From contig JAHQRK010000031.1 in assembly GCA_019828595.1 (NCBI GenBank), forward strand, positions 248,001 to 312,000: 64,000 bases of DNA. The letters are read 5' to 3'. Source of the DNA: Aphanomyces cochlioides (Eukaryota > Oomycota > Saprolegniomycetes > Saprolegniales > Verrucalvaceae). The position numbers and the translations under genes were made by a program. Under the pieces are notes generated by a model. That model was not told where the DNA came from. It worked only from the letters and a program-made list of their open reading frames with translations, and did not search any database. Of this stretch, positions 45,203-56,113 are shown piece after piece. How positions within the stretch are numbered: the stretch's first letter is position 1; each line of letters opens with the position of its first letter.

Positions 45203-47243
45203 ATGGCCAACCGCTACACTCGAAATTCAAAGCTTCATGCATCGGCAGCCATGAAGAAGTTTGAGAAATTCTTGTCAGAATACTCTATTGGCGTTTCTAC
45301 GATCCACCAGCTCACTTCCTCACACGTTAACACAGATCTGATTGACAGATTTGCTGGATATTTGACGCGCGACCCAAATATTGGCTATTCGGCGTCTACA
45401 ACATATTTAAGCAGTGTGAAAAGGGAAATCGAGGAGTCGACTAAAACATCTTTTTTCCGAGACCACAAAGCCTGGTACTCTTCTCTGCGTACAGCCCTAC
45501 GGAAGCACTACCAAGATATATGTGCGAACAATGGCTCTCCGTTGCAGGACAAAGCGCCCCTTATGACCATAGAAGACTTGACTGTGCTCACGAGCCATCT
45601 CTTTTCACGAAATTGTGCACGTTCCATGATGGATCGCACATTGCTGTCCTTTCAATGGAGCCTTGTTGGACGTTCGTCGGATGTTGGAAATATTATGTAT
45701 GATCACTTGCAGTGGACTGGCAATTTTCTGCTTGCCAGAGTTACAAGGAAAAAGACCCGGCAAGAACACGCCGTCTCCATATTTCCTACAGCATTGGTTT
45801 GGCAGTTTGACCCCTTACATTCACTAGCTTCCCAGCTGGTTGTCGACCGTTATGGCTTGTCACTACGTCTTTTTAGCCAGCTTGCTTTTGAAAAAGGGTC
45901 GAGCGACACATCTGGCTACATCAATCGCGTACTAGGTTCTCTCAGCAAAGAGATTGACAGCGCCAAGCTAACACGCAACTTGCGTTCCCACTCGAGTCGT
46001 CGTGGAGCTGCTGCTACTGCCGCGTCCAGTTCAGATGTGAATTTGAGTGATCTTGCTCACCGTGGGCGCTGGACAATGGATGGATTCAACACACTTTTGG
46101 AATATATCTCTGAGACATCTGCAAGTGACCAAAAAGTTGCTCGTGTCCTTGATGGTTGGCAGCATCCAACACGAAATGTAGTCCCAGCTCGTCTGTTATT
46201 AGATCATGATCATGGAAATGTGCAGTGCTCATTCACGAAAAGTCTATTCCAGCATTATTCTACTCGACTGAAAAGGGATAGCTTTCAACAAGCCCTTGCT
46301 GCTTCTCTACTACTCTATTTTCCTGACACTCGAGCGGCTTGTCAGTCCCATGTCGTCCATACAGCAATGATTGAGGCTGTCAAAGCTTGTGATAATTCGA
46401 AAAACGACGAGCAAGCGGTCGACGTGCTCCTTGAATGGGGGGCCGCAATTAAAAAGAGTTTCATTTCCGACAACATGCAATGCTTACCCATTTCGACAAG
46501 TGGCGCTGTTGATTTCGTGCCCTCAACGAAGATATCCCTTGAAGACTCTCTGGCTCGCTTCTCGTCTGCTCAGCGTGACGTTGCCGCAGAAATCACTGAA
46601 CTCAGTGGGAAATTGGAGCTACAAAATCGCCATCATGAACAGGTCAAGCGAGAGGTTGCATCATTTCACCACAATTTTGATCAGTTAAGCAACGACCACA
46701 GAACGGCTTTGAACACTATCAGTGCTCAGCAAAATACAATCCTCGATATATTGAGTCGACTTACAGACACACCAATCCAGCTAAAAAAAGAGAAAGACAC
46801 CATCGGCAGATGATTCGACGCTTGCAAGCAGCGTTTCTACAGGTGTTGAAAGTACAATGGACAGTTTAGAGCCACTTCATACTCGAACTTGGCCGAATGA
46901 TTTGCGGTCGTTGAAAGGCTGGTCGTTCTCCAGCCTACTTTTCCGATATTGGCTAGATTCACTGGACGAGAATCCAATCGACGGCAGCCTCCACACTCAG
47001 CGCGACGCTCGACGTGCAGCGGCAATCGCTCGGTCTATTCTAAATGAGCGTTATCCACCACCACCAGGAGAAAATCCGTCGGAAACCTGGATTGTTGTAG
47101 CTAAGAAACAAGCCGTCAATGTCCAGCGTGAGGTCTTGTCAATTTTGCACGCCAAAAATCCACAAAGAACAAGGACTCACACAGGAGCTGCATCAGGTTT
47201 GATCAAAGCGTGGCGAGATAGCTATCTGTTGGACTCTCAATAA
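45203..47243 (+). pseudogene. Crypton-like tyrosine recombinase with a homopolymer frameshift
   Basis: First in-frame ATG at 45203, in a frame open from 45131 to 46813. The catalytic set of a tyrosine recombinase is visible: Arg in WSLVGRSSDVGN, a Lys-rich hairpin RVTRKKTRQEHA, HSSRRG (His at 45989, Arg at 45998), HRGRW and the nucleophile Tyr in LLEYI (46103-46105). A coiled-coil follows (EITELSGKLELQNRHHEQ). At a run of seven A (about 46784) one base too many or too few shifts the frame. The downstream frame gives KKRKTPSADDSTLASS and a DNA-binding-like tail to 47243. Oomycetes are known hosts of Crypton transposons, which use such enzymes and have no inverted repeats. Confidence 0.75.
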
Positions 47244-48273
47244 ATGATCTTTCGTTATTCAATCGATCACATACTTGCTGAATTTCTACACAGCTTGCAT
47301 CCACGTCGACAGCGCAACTGTGTGTAGCCAACTTGGTCTTTTCATGCATTCTATTTCAAACTACGATGATCATCCCAGTAAAATGTCTGAAATTTGTCTA
47401 GAATGCTGTGAATTGGGCTTGACATCTAATCATTTACCACGCAATATATGTCAGAGTCTCTATCGTGTGTTCTTCCTGAATGGATTTGAGCTTGGATTCA
47501 ACTCCCAAGTATTCGAGTGACGCTGGAAACGCTAGGCTTAACCACCATTCAATGCGTGTATTGATGTAAACCTATCAACTGTAATGATTCAAGTCACATC
47601 AGCTGTCATACATCACACAGTTTGATCTGCTAAAGATTTTGACAATCTCAAAATCGGTACTAGACTTGTTTGCGGCTATATTCATTGCGAATACACAAGC
47701 TAAAGCCCACATTAGCATTAGAATAGGCTCGTTTTAAGTCCATCTACCTTTGATTTCTCCAGCCTTAAGCTCGTTCGTCTGCTAGAGACAGCCGTCCTCG
47801 TGCTATCTTTGGTTTCCAGTGATTTAGCTCGTTCGTCGGCTCGAGATAGTCGCCCTCATGGTACCTCTTAAAGCGTGTCAAAGCGCATTGCAGGCAACTG
47901 CTTTGCTTTGGCCCAGCGACACAATCCAACTTGACTCACTTTTCAAACAAACAGGCCGATGGTGGCTCGAAATGAGCTCGCAACGAGATAAATATGCAAC
48001 TCTTGGACCTAAGGATAATGTATGAGCTGATTGCCTGTTTAAATCTTGGCGGCACTTACGTTACATGCTGCATTTGGACAAGCCGACCCACTTCATGAGA
48101 TGGCAACGCGTCTCGTGGAAACGCGTGTGGATTCACCTCAAACTGTGTTCCAGTGTTTAAATTACTCTCACATAGTTAAACCAGTATCAGCCAAAACTGG
48201 AATTTAACCTATATCGTCCGAGCGAATTTCCGAAAAATCCAGTTCGGACGATAATTCGGATGATACCGATTGA
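47244..48273. other. Spacer between Crypton-like and Tc1-like elements
   Basis: No supported gene. An imperfect 57-bp duplication around 47773-47875 shares agctcgttcgtc(t/g)gct. The stretch near 48045-48150 resembles 12580-12610 in wording (cttggcggcact ... tggattcacctcaa), perhaps a dispersed repeat. Confidence 0.4.
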
Positions 48274-50114
48274 AGTGGTCGACAGCATCCAGACGACTTG
48301 AATGTTTAAAGGAACCTGTTGAAGTCAATATTTGATGAAAATCTATGTATGTCAGTGTTAAAGACTCGTCACGATGTGTAGAATTGGCTAATATCCCTAA
48401 AACGTAATAATCTGTCATATTCAAATATCTTTTTCGTGAAAACCCAACCAAATTGGAGAAAATTCGACTTATAACATAATAACCTCTATTTATAAATTTA
48501 TAAAAATTGACATTTCAAGAACCTTTCCGTGAAACATGTGTCTGTTGCCAAAGGGCACATCTTAAAATGACGACTCGTGTGAAAATCAACGTCGATCGCG
48601 CATTCGCTACCGAGATATTTGACTTCGTTAAGCAGCATCGCCAGCGTACGCTGTCTCTCGACGAACGATTGGACATTTTACAGTTGCAAGCTGCTTTCCG
48701 GCTTGAACAACACGAGTCTGGTGACACAGGCGATGTCAGTGCCTGTGTTGCGAGGTTACTTGGTCGTGGTCGCGATACGGTCCAACAAGTTTGGCGTGAT
48801 TTCTGCACCGAGAGTAAGCTGCATGTCGCTCAGGTGCCCGCAAACCGCACGACTAAACCAATACTCATCCCCCGAACTTTGGGCGTCATTTCAGCCATAC
48901 AATCGTTTGTCCGTGGTAGACATTTACTAAGAACTCGAACAGTTGCGAACGACGTGATGCACTTCCTCGTTGACAAAGGCGTTTTGAAGTACAATCGAGA
49001 TGACGATATACAATGCCAAAACGCTCTGAGGTGAGTTCAACGCTTCTTGGATATGTGCGGATACAAGAGAGGCTCGAAACCCGGCAAGCACTCCTTTGCG
49101 ATAACTGTTCGTCATCAAATTGCTCGCAATGACTACGTCATGAAAATGTGCGCGTCCACGCAGCACGTCAACCCAAATGTTCGTCAAGTGGTTGTATATC
49201 TTGATGAAAGCTACGTGCATCACGATTACGCTGACGACAATCTTTGTCTTTATGACCCATCGGACGAATTGGATCAGCAACCTCGGGCAAAGCACAAGGG
49301 GAGAGGTTATTGTTTTATTGGAGCGATATCGCATGATGGTGGTTCAGACTGCAAATTTTTGGCGTACGACTGCTTCGTGGGTGGACAAAAACAGACGAAA
49401 GATTACCATGGTATGTTTTGTCACGATTATTTTGTTGCTTGGTTTGAAAGATTGTTGTCTGAAATGGCCGAGCACGCATTATGCAATGCACTTATTGTCA
49501 TGGACAATGCTCGTTACCATAAATCACTGAGTAAAGATGCTCCAAGGCGAAGTATGAAGAAGTCAGAGCTTCTAGCGCTTTGCCAACGTCTTGCGATTGC
49601 ATGTTCTCCTTGTGATTTGAAGGCAACCATTTGGGAAAAGCTACAGCCACATCTCTTATCCTTGGAGCCAGTAGTTGTCCAAATGGCCAGACAAGCTGGT
49701 CATGAAATTGTGTTCACACCACCACACCATAGCGATCTCCAGCCCATCGAGACCATATGGGCGATTGTGAAAGGAAAAGTTGGGAGACAGTATGATGTCA
49801 ACACGACGTTTGACGACGTTGGCAAGAGGTTGAACGAAGCAATTGGCGAATTAACCTCCGAAGTGATCCATGGATGCATCAAAAAGGCTGAGAAGTGTTT
49901 GCTTGAGTTGCATCGATATATTTTGGCCATTGATGATGCAGACATCGTTGAGGAATCGTCAAGCAGCGACTCAGATTCAAGTTAATACCCTTCATATTTT
50001 GTATTTCTATAATTTTATACTCTTTGTATATATCACACGACTAAGGGTTTATACCATGTAATTTTATATCCACCGGATATTTATCCGTAAGACGTCTGGA
50101 TGCTGTCGACCACT
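48274..50114 (+). mobile_element. Tc1/mariner-superfamily element
   Basis: Perfect 22-bp inverted repeats (48274-48295 and 50093-50114; core GTGGTCGACAGCATCC) bound a 1.84 kb element with one transposase gene. I do not see matching TA on both sides, so one flank may be altered. Confidence 0.82.
48567..49985 (+). pseudogene. DDE transposase (DDE_3 / Tc1-like) with one in-frame TGA
   Basis: The ATG at 48567 opens a frame with an amino-terminal helix-turn-helix region and runs to a TGA at 49032-49034; the same frame then continues to 49985. Catalytic residues are in VVYLDESYVHHDY (Asp), LIVMDNARYHK (Asp) and PPHHSDLQPIETIWAIVKGK (Glu). The tail is acidic and Ser-rich (EESSSSDSDSS). Apart from the single nonsense codon the gene looks intact, about 472 residues. 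No good splice acceptor would remove the stop in frame. Confidence 0.82.
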
Positions 50115-50132
50115 GTTAAATGGGATTTTTAG

Positions 50133-50957
50133 ATGCTTGTTCACAAAGTTTTGAATAGCATGGCTCCACGGTGGACCAAAGGCTCCGAGGCACAACTCCA
50201 TCTCGAATCACTCTTCGACGATCATACTATCACTTCACGCACAAAGGCTTCCGAGGCGTACAATCTCAGTCCCCTCTTTCACGATTACAACTTTGCTGCC
50301 TTTCAGAAGCACTTCGACTCCACCGCAAAAATGAAATTCGGCTCTTTTGGTCGATCAGGTACCATATTTTTCCTTACAGAGTTGTCAGCTTCTACCATAG
50401 GAAAACGAAAGGCTAATGTTGTAATGGAACAAGATGAATGTATTCCTTTTGTCAATGGAAAGAGCATTGGCTCGGACAAAGAAGTCGAAAAACATGAAGT
50501 GTCAAGTTGCGATATGGTCAATGTTTCGAGGCCCGAATGCTTGGTTGGCGAGTTTTACGACTACGTAAAACGTGAAAACAACGCAATTGTTGTGTTGTTG
50601 ATTCCAACCGGCGCAAGAGGAACTTGCGAAATTGATGCGAACGATTTGTCAATCTTGCGCGTGCGATGGGAATGGACATGCAATCCTCAATTATTGTTTG
50701 AAAACGAAATGGCGACCCCGAGCCACCGTACATTTGCCAAAGTTGCTGGGCTGCAAAAAGCGTACGAAAATGTTTGCGGTAAGAATGGCGCTCCTGCCAT
50801 CACTGAGGTTGCGATTCAACTACCGTTTATTGTTCGTGTGCAAAAGGAGTGCATGAAAGTGACTAACTTTGAAGGCGCGGCTCCAAAGATGGTTGTCGAA
50901 CTTGTGGCAGAAACAGGAACTCACAACTCTGAGCTTATTTCTGAGTTTACATTTTAA
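50133..50957 (+). CDS. Hypothetical protein (274 residues)
   Basis: Open from the ATG at 50133 to 50957 without introns. The amino part has APRWTKGSEAQLHLESLFDD and FAAFQKHFDSTAKMKFGSFG, rather like a helical, DNA-binding-type segment. The carboxyl part is beta-rich (AIVVLLIPTGARGTCEIDAN, VAIQLPFIVRVQKECMKVTN). I recognise no family. It begins only 18 bp outside the right terminal repeat of the Tc1-like element, so it could be a passenger or accessory gene of a larger element. Composition is ordinary and the long open frame supports a real or recently active gene. Confidence 0.55.
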   Translation: MLVHKVLNSMAPRWTKGSEAQLHLESLFDDHTITSRTKASEAYNLSPLFHDYNFAAFQKHFDSTAKMKFGSFGRSGTIFFLTELSASTIGKRKANVVMEQDECIPFVNGKSIGSDKEVEKHEVSSCDMVNVSRPECLVGEFYDYVKRENNAIVVLLIPTGARGTCEIDANDLSILRVRWEWTCNPQLLFENEMATPSHRTFAKVAGLQKAYENVCGKNGAPAITEVAIQLPFIVRVQKECMKVTNFEGAAPKMVVELVAETGTHNSELISEFTF

Positions 50958-51217
50958 ATGATAAAAACTAGTCTTATTTTTGAGATGCTTCAGTTCTTAT
51001 CTTGAAAATGCTATCTCGATGGTTGAAGTCAAGGCAATGAGCTGGCATGCGCTTTCCCGCATCTCCTTGGAGTGGCGCATCAGTTCCTCTCGACATAATA
51101 ATTTGTTATTGCATGATGGCCTGGCCTCTATTATTCTATTTCCTGGATCGCATTAGAATTATTACGAAGCTTCTGTGTCACAATTAACGAATTACTGGTT
51201 GGTTGGAACGAATCTTA

Positions 51218-51765
51218 GGGCTGGTCTGGATGCCCATCAATTTTTTTATTCCATAAAACTGAAGTGACATTTTGCAAAATTTTTCCAAAGTTCCAAATTC
51301 ACAATTTAAAATGGAATAGTTGGAAAAATTAATTATTTGTCTGGATGCCACAACTTGTGGCCTTCAACATTACGATTGTTGCCATACTGCTGTGTCAGTC
51401 ACTTCCTACTGGAAACTTTGAAATGAGCCAGGGATGAGCAAGGCTCGATCACTGTCGCTTCTCAAAGTGTTAGAACATGCAACAGAGTGATAATATATAG
51501 TGTGTGCGTGTATTTTTGTAGAGATGACAAGCTGAATCTCAAGCTTGACTCGATCAGTGCGTTCATGACGAAAATATGTCATAAAAATAGACCAATTTGG
51601 TCCATTTTTTTATGGCATAATTTGGCCAAAACTCCAGAAAATTGTGACACAAAATTCTTTGAGAAGGTGGCATCCAGACAGTCAAAATTGAAAATTATGG
51701 CATATTTCGAATTATGGCATTTTTTGGCAATTTTATGCCATTTTTGGTGGCATCCAGACCCGCCC
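51218..51765. mobile_element. Harbinger-like MITE, copy 2 (inverted)
   Basis: Inverted copy of 32894-33476, 548 bp, flanked by TTA duplications (51215-51217, 51766-51768). The two copies align along their whole length, with small indels. Confidence 0.87.
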
Positions 51766-51768
51766 TTA

Positions 51769-52481
51769 GAAATTATTAGAAATTATTAATAATCCTTGGT
51801 TGCACAGTCACCCAACTTGATCAAGAAAATAATAATTGTGCACACTAATGAATTTTCGAAGGCGTCCAGGTTAATTAATAACATACTATTAATAGTACCG
51901 AATAATTGCAAGTGGGCCTAATTGGTCGTTGATGATTGGTTTGAAAATTGGTGGCAGAGTCCTAATTAGTGCGTTAAGTTCATCTTGGCATTTTTTTGCG
52001 GGATTATATTTTCTGTCACCAAAAGGCGAAATTTTGACACAGCATACAAAAATCAAGATAAACTTCATCGAAGAGATGATTTACACGATACCTTCCGAGG
52101 ACAACAAACGAAAGCTGTTTCTTGTTAAAATAGAAGTTAAATACTCACATTATAATGTAGAGGAGCCCGCAGGTTGTCTCAACTCGCAATACCGATGACG
52201 GACGCATTCGACTCATGATAAGTCAACCCCAACCCCCCAAAAGCCTAAACCCCTAAACCCTCAAACCCCAACCCACCGTGGAGTCAAGATCAGCGAGCCA
52301 TGAGCGAGGACGAGCTGGAGAAAGTTCAACCAAAATATGGGGTTTGGTGCGTCATCTTGGGTCCCTAGTGGCTTCCTGGGGCACTACTCCAATTGAACCC
52401 CCGTCGGGATTTTAATTGTAGACCGCTTACGCTTTAGGCGCAGTCTCCTCCTAATTAAGGCAATTGGATTTGATTCGACTA
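51769..52481. other. Spacer with interstitial telomere-like tract
   Basis: Mostly AT-rich up to 52195. A C-rich tract with telomere-like units follows, then a GC-richer 200 bp up to the pogo element. No supported gene. Confidence 0.45.
52225..52272. repeat. Interstitial telomere-like CCCTAAA repeats
   Basis: CCTAAACCCCTAAACCCTCA and flanking C-rich variants resemble degenerate CCCTAAA/TTTAGGG telomere units, the type reported for oomycetes. Confidence 0.6.
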
Positions 52482-52641
52482 CAGGGAGCGACGTTGAATA
52501 ACAGCCAAACCCAATATTTTTTCAATCAACCAATCATATCACATAAAACAGTATAAAATGATTTAATTGGCTCAAATTTTTGAGGCAATTTTCATCACAT
52601 TTTCAAGTATCGACACCTTCAAAAAGTGATAGCGTACGATA

Positions 52642-53796
52642 AATGGTACCAAGACTCGACGTGCAAGACCAACCCTCGCTGAGAAATTGCGTGCCATCGC
52701 CTGTGTAAGAGAAACATCATACCACGAGGCCGCTATAATTACCGGATGGAACAAGAGCTCCTTACGCGAATGGGTTGAGGACGCTGACAAGCTCAATGGC
52801 TTCAATGGCTCCAAGGCAAGAAGGAAGAACACCGGCAACTGCGGTGCGAAGACCATCATACCGGACAGCTACGAGCTCGCCCTCTACGTTCGCGACTTGA
52901 GACGAGAAGAGAAAGCTGTGACGACCGGCCATCTCATCAACTATCTACGAGTTAACCATAACACGTGGCTTGAAGATTACATTACCACAAGGTCATCGGG
53001 GTATAAGTCCTTACTGCGCCTCCTTCAACACTTTGCTCATCGCCATGACTTTACACGCCAACGCATATGCCGCCAAAAGCGCACACAAGTGGATCTTGAA
53101 GAGACACGATTGGCCTTTGCAAATGACTTCGCCGATCAGCATGGTGATCTTCCCTTGGATTGCTTGTTCAATGCCGACGAAACTGGTATCTGCTTCGATA
53201 TGGCTCCAAACACCATATGGGCTGTTCGTGGTGGTGGAAGCTATGTGGCCAACGGCGAAAAGCACTCAAGCCGCATGACAGCTTTACTTACCATTCGTGC
53301 TGATGGCTTGAAATTGCACATTGTATACATCATTCGTGGTATGGACGGCGGTTTGATCGAGTCCAATGAGTTCGAAAGCTATCCTCAAGCGCACTTCTAT
53401 TACATGCAGAAGAAGGCATGGATGAATGGTGTCGTATGGAAGAAATATTTGCGTGATGTCCTCCATGACCACATCCAAAATCCATCTGTCCTGTTGGTTG
53501 ACAACTTCGATAGCCACGTCAGTGATGAAAGTCAGCGTATCATTGGTGAAGAACTTGGAAGCGTGTTGTACCCCCTACCGTCTAACAGTACATCGCATTG
53601 CCAGCTCCTTGATGTGTCGATCATGGGGCCATCCAAGCAGCATCTTCGCGATTTGTGGATTATGTCTCAAGATACAGCTACAACGGCCAGAGAAAAGCGA
53701 CTCGTAATGATTGAAAGAGCCATTCGTACATGGGATATGATCACCGAAGATGAAGTGCGAGCAAGTTTTCAAAAGGCGTTGAGAAGAGTAAAGTGA
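52642..53796 (+). pseudogene. pogo/Tigger-type transposase (DDE_1) lacking its start codon
   Basis: The conserved frame starts at 52642 with NGTKTRRARPTLAEKLRA, preceded by ATA where the sister copy at 36458 has ATG. The helix-turn-helix AAIITGWNKSSLREWVED is followed by a second DNA-binding region (about 52860-53080). The catalytic triad is in CLFNADETGICFD, LLVDNFDSHVSD and HCQLLDVSIMGPSK, the DDD pattern of the pogo branch. The frame is open for 384 residues to 53796. Only the start codon appears lost; the next in-frame start would remove part of the DNA-binding domain. Confidence 0.82.
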
Positions 53797-53875
53797 AGCT
53801 TTCTTAAAATGATTGAATTCAATTTGTTGATTTTCTTTTAATGTCAGATTGTTTTTAAGAACAATTATTTGTGGT

Positions 53876-54101
53876 AAAGTCTTTCTTTAATACACTATTG
53901 TATTTAAGAAAGACTTGTGGTTTTTAAGAAATATTTTAAGAAAGTCAGATTCCTTCTTAAACACACAATTGTATTTAAGAACGAATCTGTATTTCTTAAA
54001 TAGAGTTTTGCTGACTAAAATATTTTAGGCAGCAAAACTCTATTTAAGAAACACGGCATCCCCAAAATGAAGTTTAAATTCGACATTAAACTTCATTTTG
54101 G
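53876..54101. other. Four consecutive hairpins in the 3' part of the pogo element
   Basis: Inverted repeats pair at 53876-53886/53905-53915, 53948-53961/53974-53987, 53992-54013/54030-54051 (22 bp, perfect) and 54062-54077/54086-54101. Loops are 8-18 nt. They lie 80-305 bp after the transposase stop. Confidence 0.88.
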
Positions 54102-56113
54102 AGAAAAAGAACACAAAAAGAAAATAATTTATTAAAAAATTCAGTTTGAAACGATTTCCGCCAAAAGTTTTTGTACTAAAGTCTGGGTGCCCCACCCAAA
54201 AATGATTTTGGATTTCCAAGCAACAGTAGCACCGTTGACCTGTTGCCGTGGTCAAACTCCGCAGGGAACTTTGTCCTAGAGAACCATTGCGTAGGGATAG
54301 CGATGTTGTTGGCTTGGGGCAGACCCCCCCAGGCTAGGAGGCTTGAAACGAGCATTCGACTGGTTGGCAGGAAATCGGAGAATGAAATGGATCGAGGAAA
54401 TCAAGGGCTGCAGAGGACAAGCGCCGTAGAATCAAAGCGCGTGTACGAATGGTCCTTAGTGAATACTAGTATTGAAATTAAACCAAAATTAAAATGACTT
54501 CCTTTAATTTTTATGTTAATTAAAGTATATATATTATTTTTTTCCTTTTTAATTGTTTGCTTGAAGTTTCGGTGTGAGAATTCTCATTCTTGACCTTTTT
54601 AAAAGTCAATGTCCCATTTCCCATCATATTTAGTAGACTGGAAGATCCTGTTGCTGACATAAATCATTTATATGAAAAATGACTTTACAAAACATATATA
54701 CTGTCAAAATTTATATATCTTCTGTTGGGCAACTGTCACATTTTTATTCACCAAATTCGACATGTCTAATATTATTGGTCAGATATGTGTCATCCGACAG
54801 CCAATCAAACTACTCAATTTGGCTGTTATTCAACGTCGCTCCCTGTAATCTGCCCTCTTTGTAATGTGAAAAATTATGCCTGGATCCAAGGGAAGTGTCG
54901 GCAGAGTTTGCCATCTCACATGTAGCGTTGCTTTATAACACGTTAATTAACAGTTAAAAACTTTTAACGCATTCTTCACAAAATGTGATGTTATTTTTTA
55001 ACTCATGTTAAAAAGGATTATCCGGACTCGGCCATGTGTAACGGGCAGCCTTTCGCAGTGCAAACGAGGTCATGTGACCACTGTGCAGAATCTCATGTCT
55101 TTCGACTGTCTTGGCTTGTCCATTCAAAAGTGAGATCTCAGACCATCAAGCCGATGTCTCTGACGTGACCCAAGCAAGAATGCTTTAAGCTCTCCACGAA
55201 ATATAGCTACGCTCACAAAGATTTCATTGTAAGATGCCAAAACTAGACGATCTGGGTCGTCCATATCGCCACTGTTTTCATTGAACGCCAGTAGACCAAT
55301 TTAGGTGTCTCGTCAAGGAGAGAATTTTATCATGTATCCAGCAAATATACATAAAGACAACACAGAGGTGTCGAAATTGTACTTAATTCCCTGATTGCAT
55401 GGAATTGAGAAGATATCGTTTTCTCCGATGAGATGAGCCAAGAAGATGTGGCCCGTTTGGACAAGATTTTATCTTCATCCCTACCCAACGGCAATCAAAA
55501 CGATGTAGTGGTGCATTGGGATGTGGATGTTTCGAGATGACCATTATGATAGATAAAGAGACTGGTACATAAATCGAGGCCTTCATTCACGACGGAGGGC
55601 ACTAAGGTGATATGCTTACGCCTGTGTCGACAGAAACGTACTCAATAAGAACCTTGTTCAGAATTGATATTAAATCCCCAAGTCGTGGACGTAAGAATGA
55701 CACGGAGAGAATGCGAGCCTCATTTTTTTAATGTCGTTCGGTATTCCCGTGAAAGGTTTCAAATGTAAGGACATATTCACTGTCACTTTTATTTCGGACA
55801 AACCTAAGATTGTCATTGACAATAGATAAGAGGCCGATATTCCAAACAAATCCTTCGCTCTAAGGATCATTTTATCGGTTTAAAAAACAAGGTAACGTTT
55901 CTTTTTCTGTGATCAACGGACATCAGTTTTGGAGAATTGGTTGAAGATGCAGAGCTAAAGTTACTGAAGCAATAAATGGCTTATTTATATCTAGTGTCTC
56001 CTGTTTGGACGGTTTCAAGTCCAAAATCATTGTGGAGCAGTTTCAAAAATGATTGACAAACAATATGTGTGCGTTGCCTTTGAACTCAAGCTTTTATTGT
56101 GAGGACTGTTACA

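Larger units (their letters stand above)
52482..54845 (+). mobile_element. Full-length pogo-like DNA transposon
   Basis: 2,364 bp, bounded by inverted repeats starting CAGGGAGCGACGTTGAATAA (at least 24 bp identical) and flanked by TA (52480-52481, 54846-54847). It contains one transposase gene, a hairpin-rich 3' part and a non-coding block shared with the deleted copy at 35410-36614. Confidence 0.93.

Noticed and set aside
52370..52480. tRNA-like fold or tRNA-derived SINE head on the minus strand
   Set aside because: A T-loop-like TTCAATT is present but the T-stem and acceptor stem do not pair.
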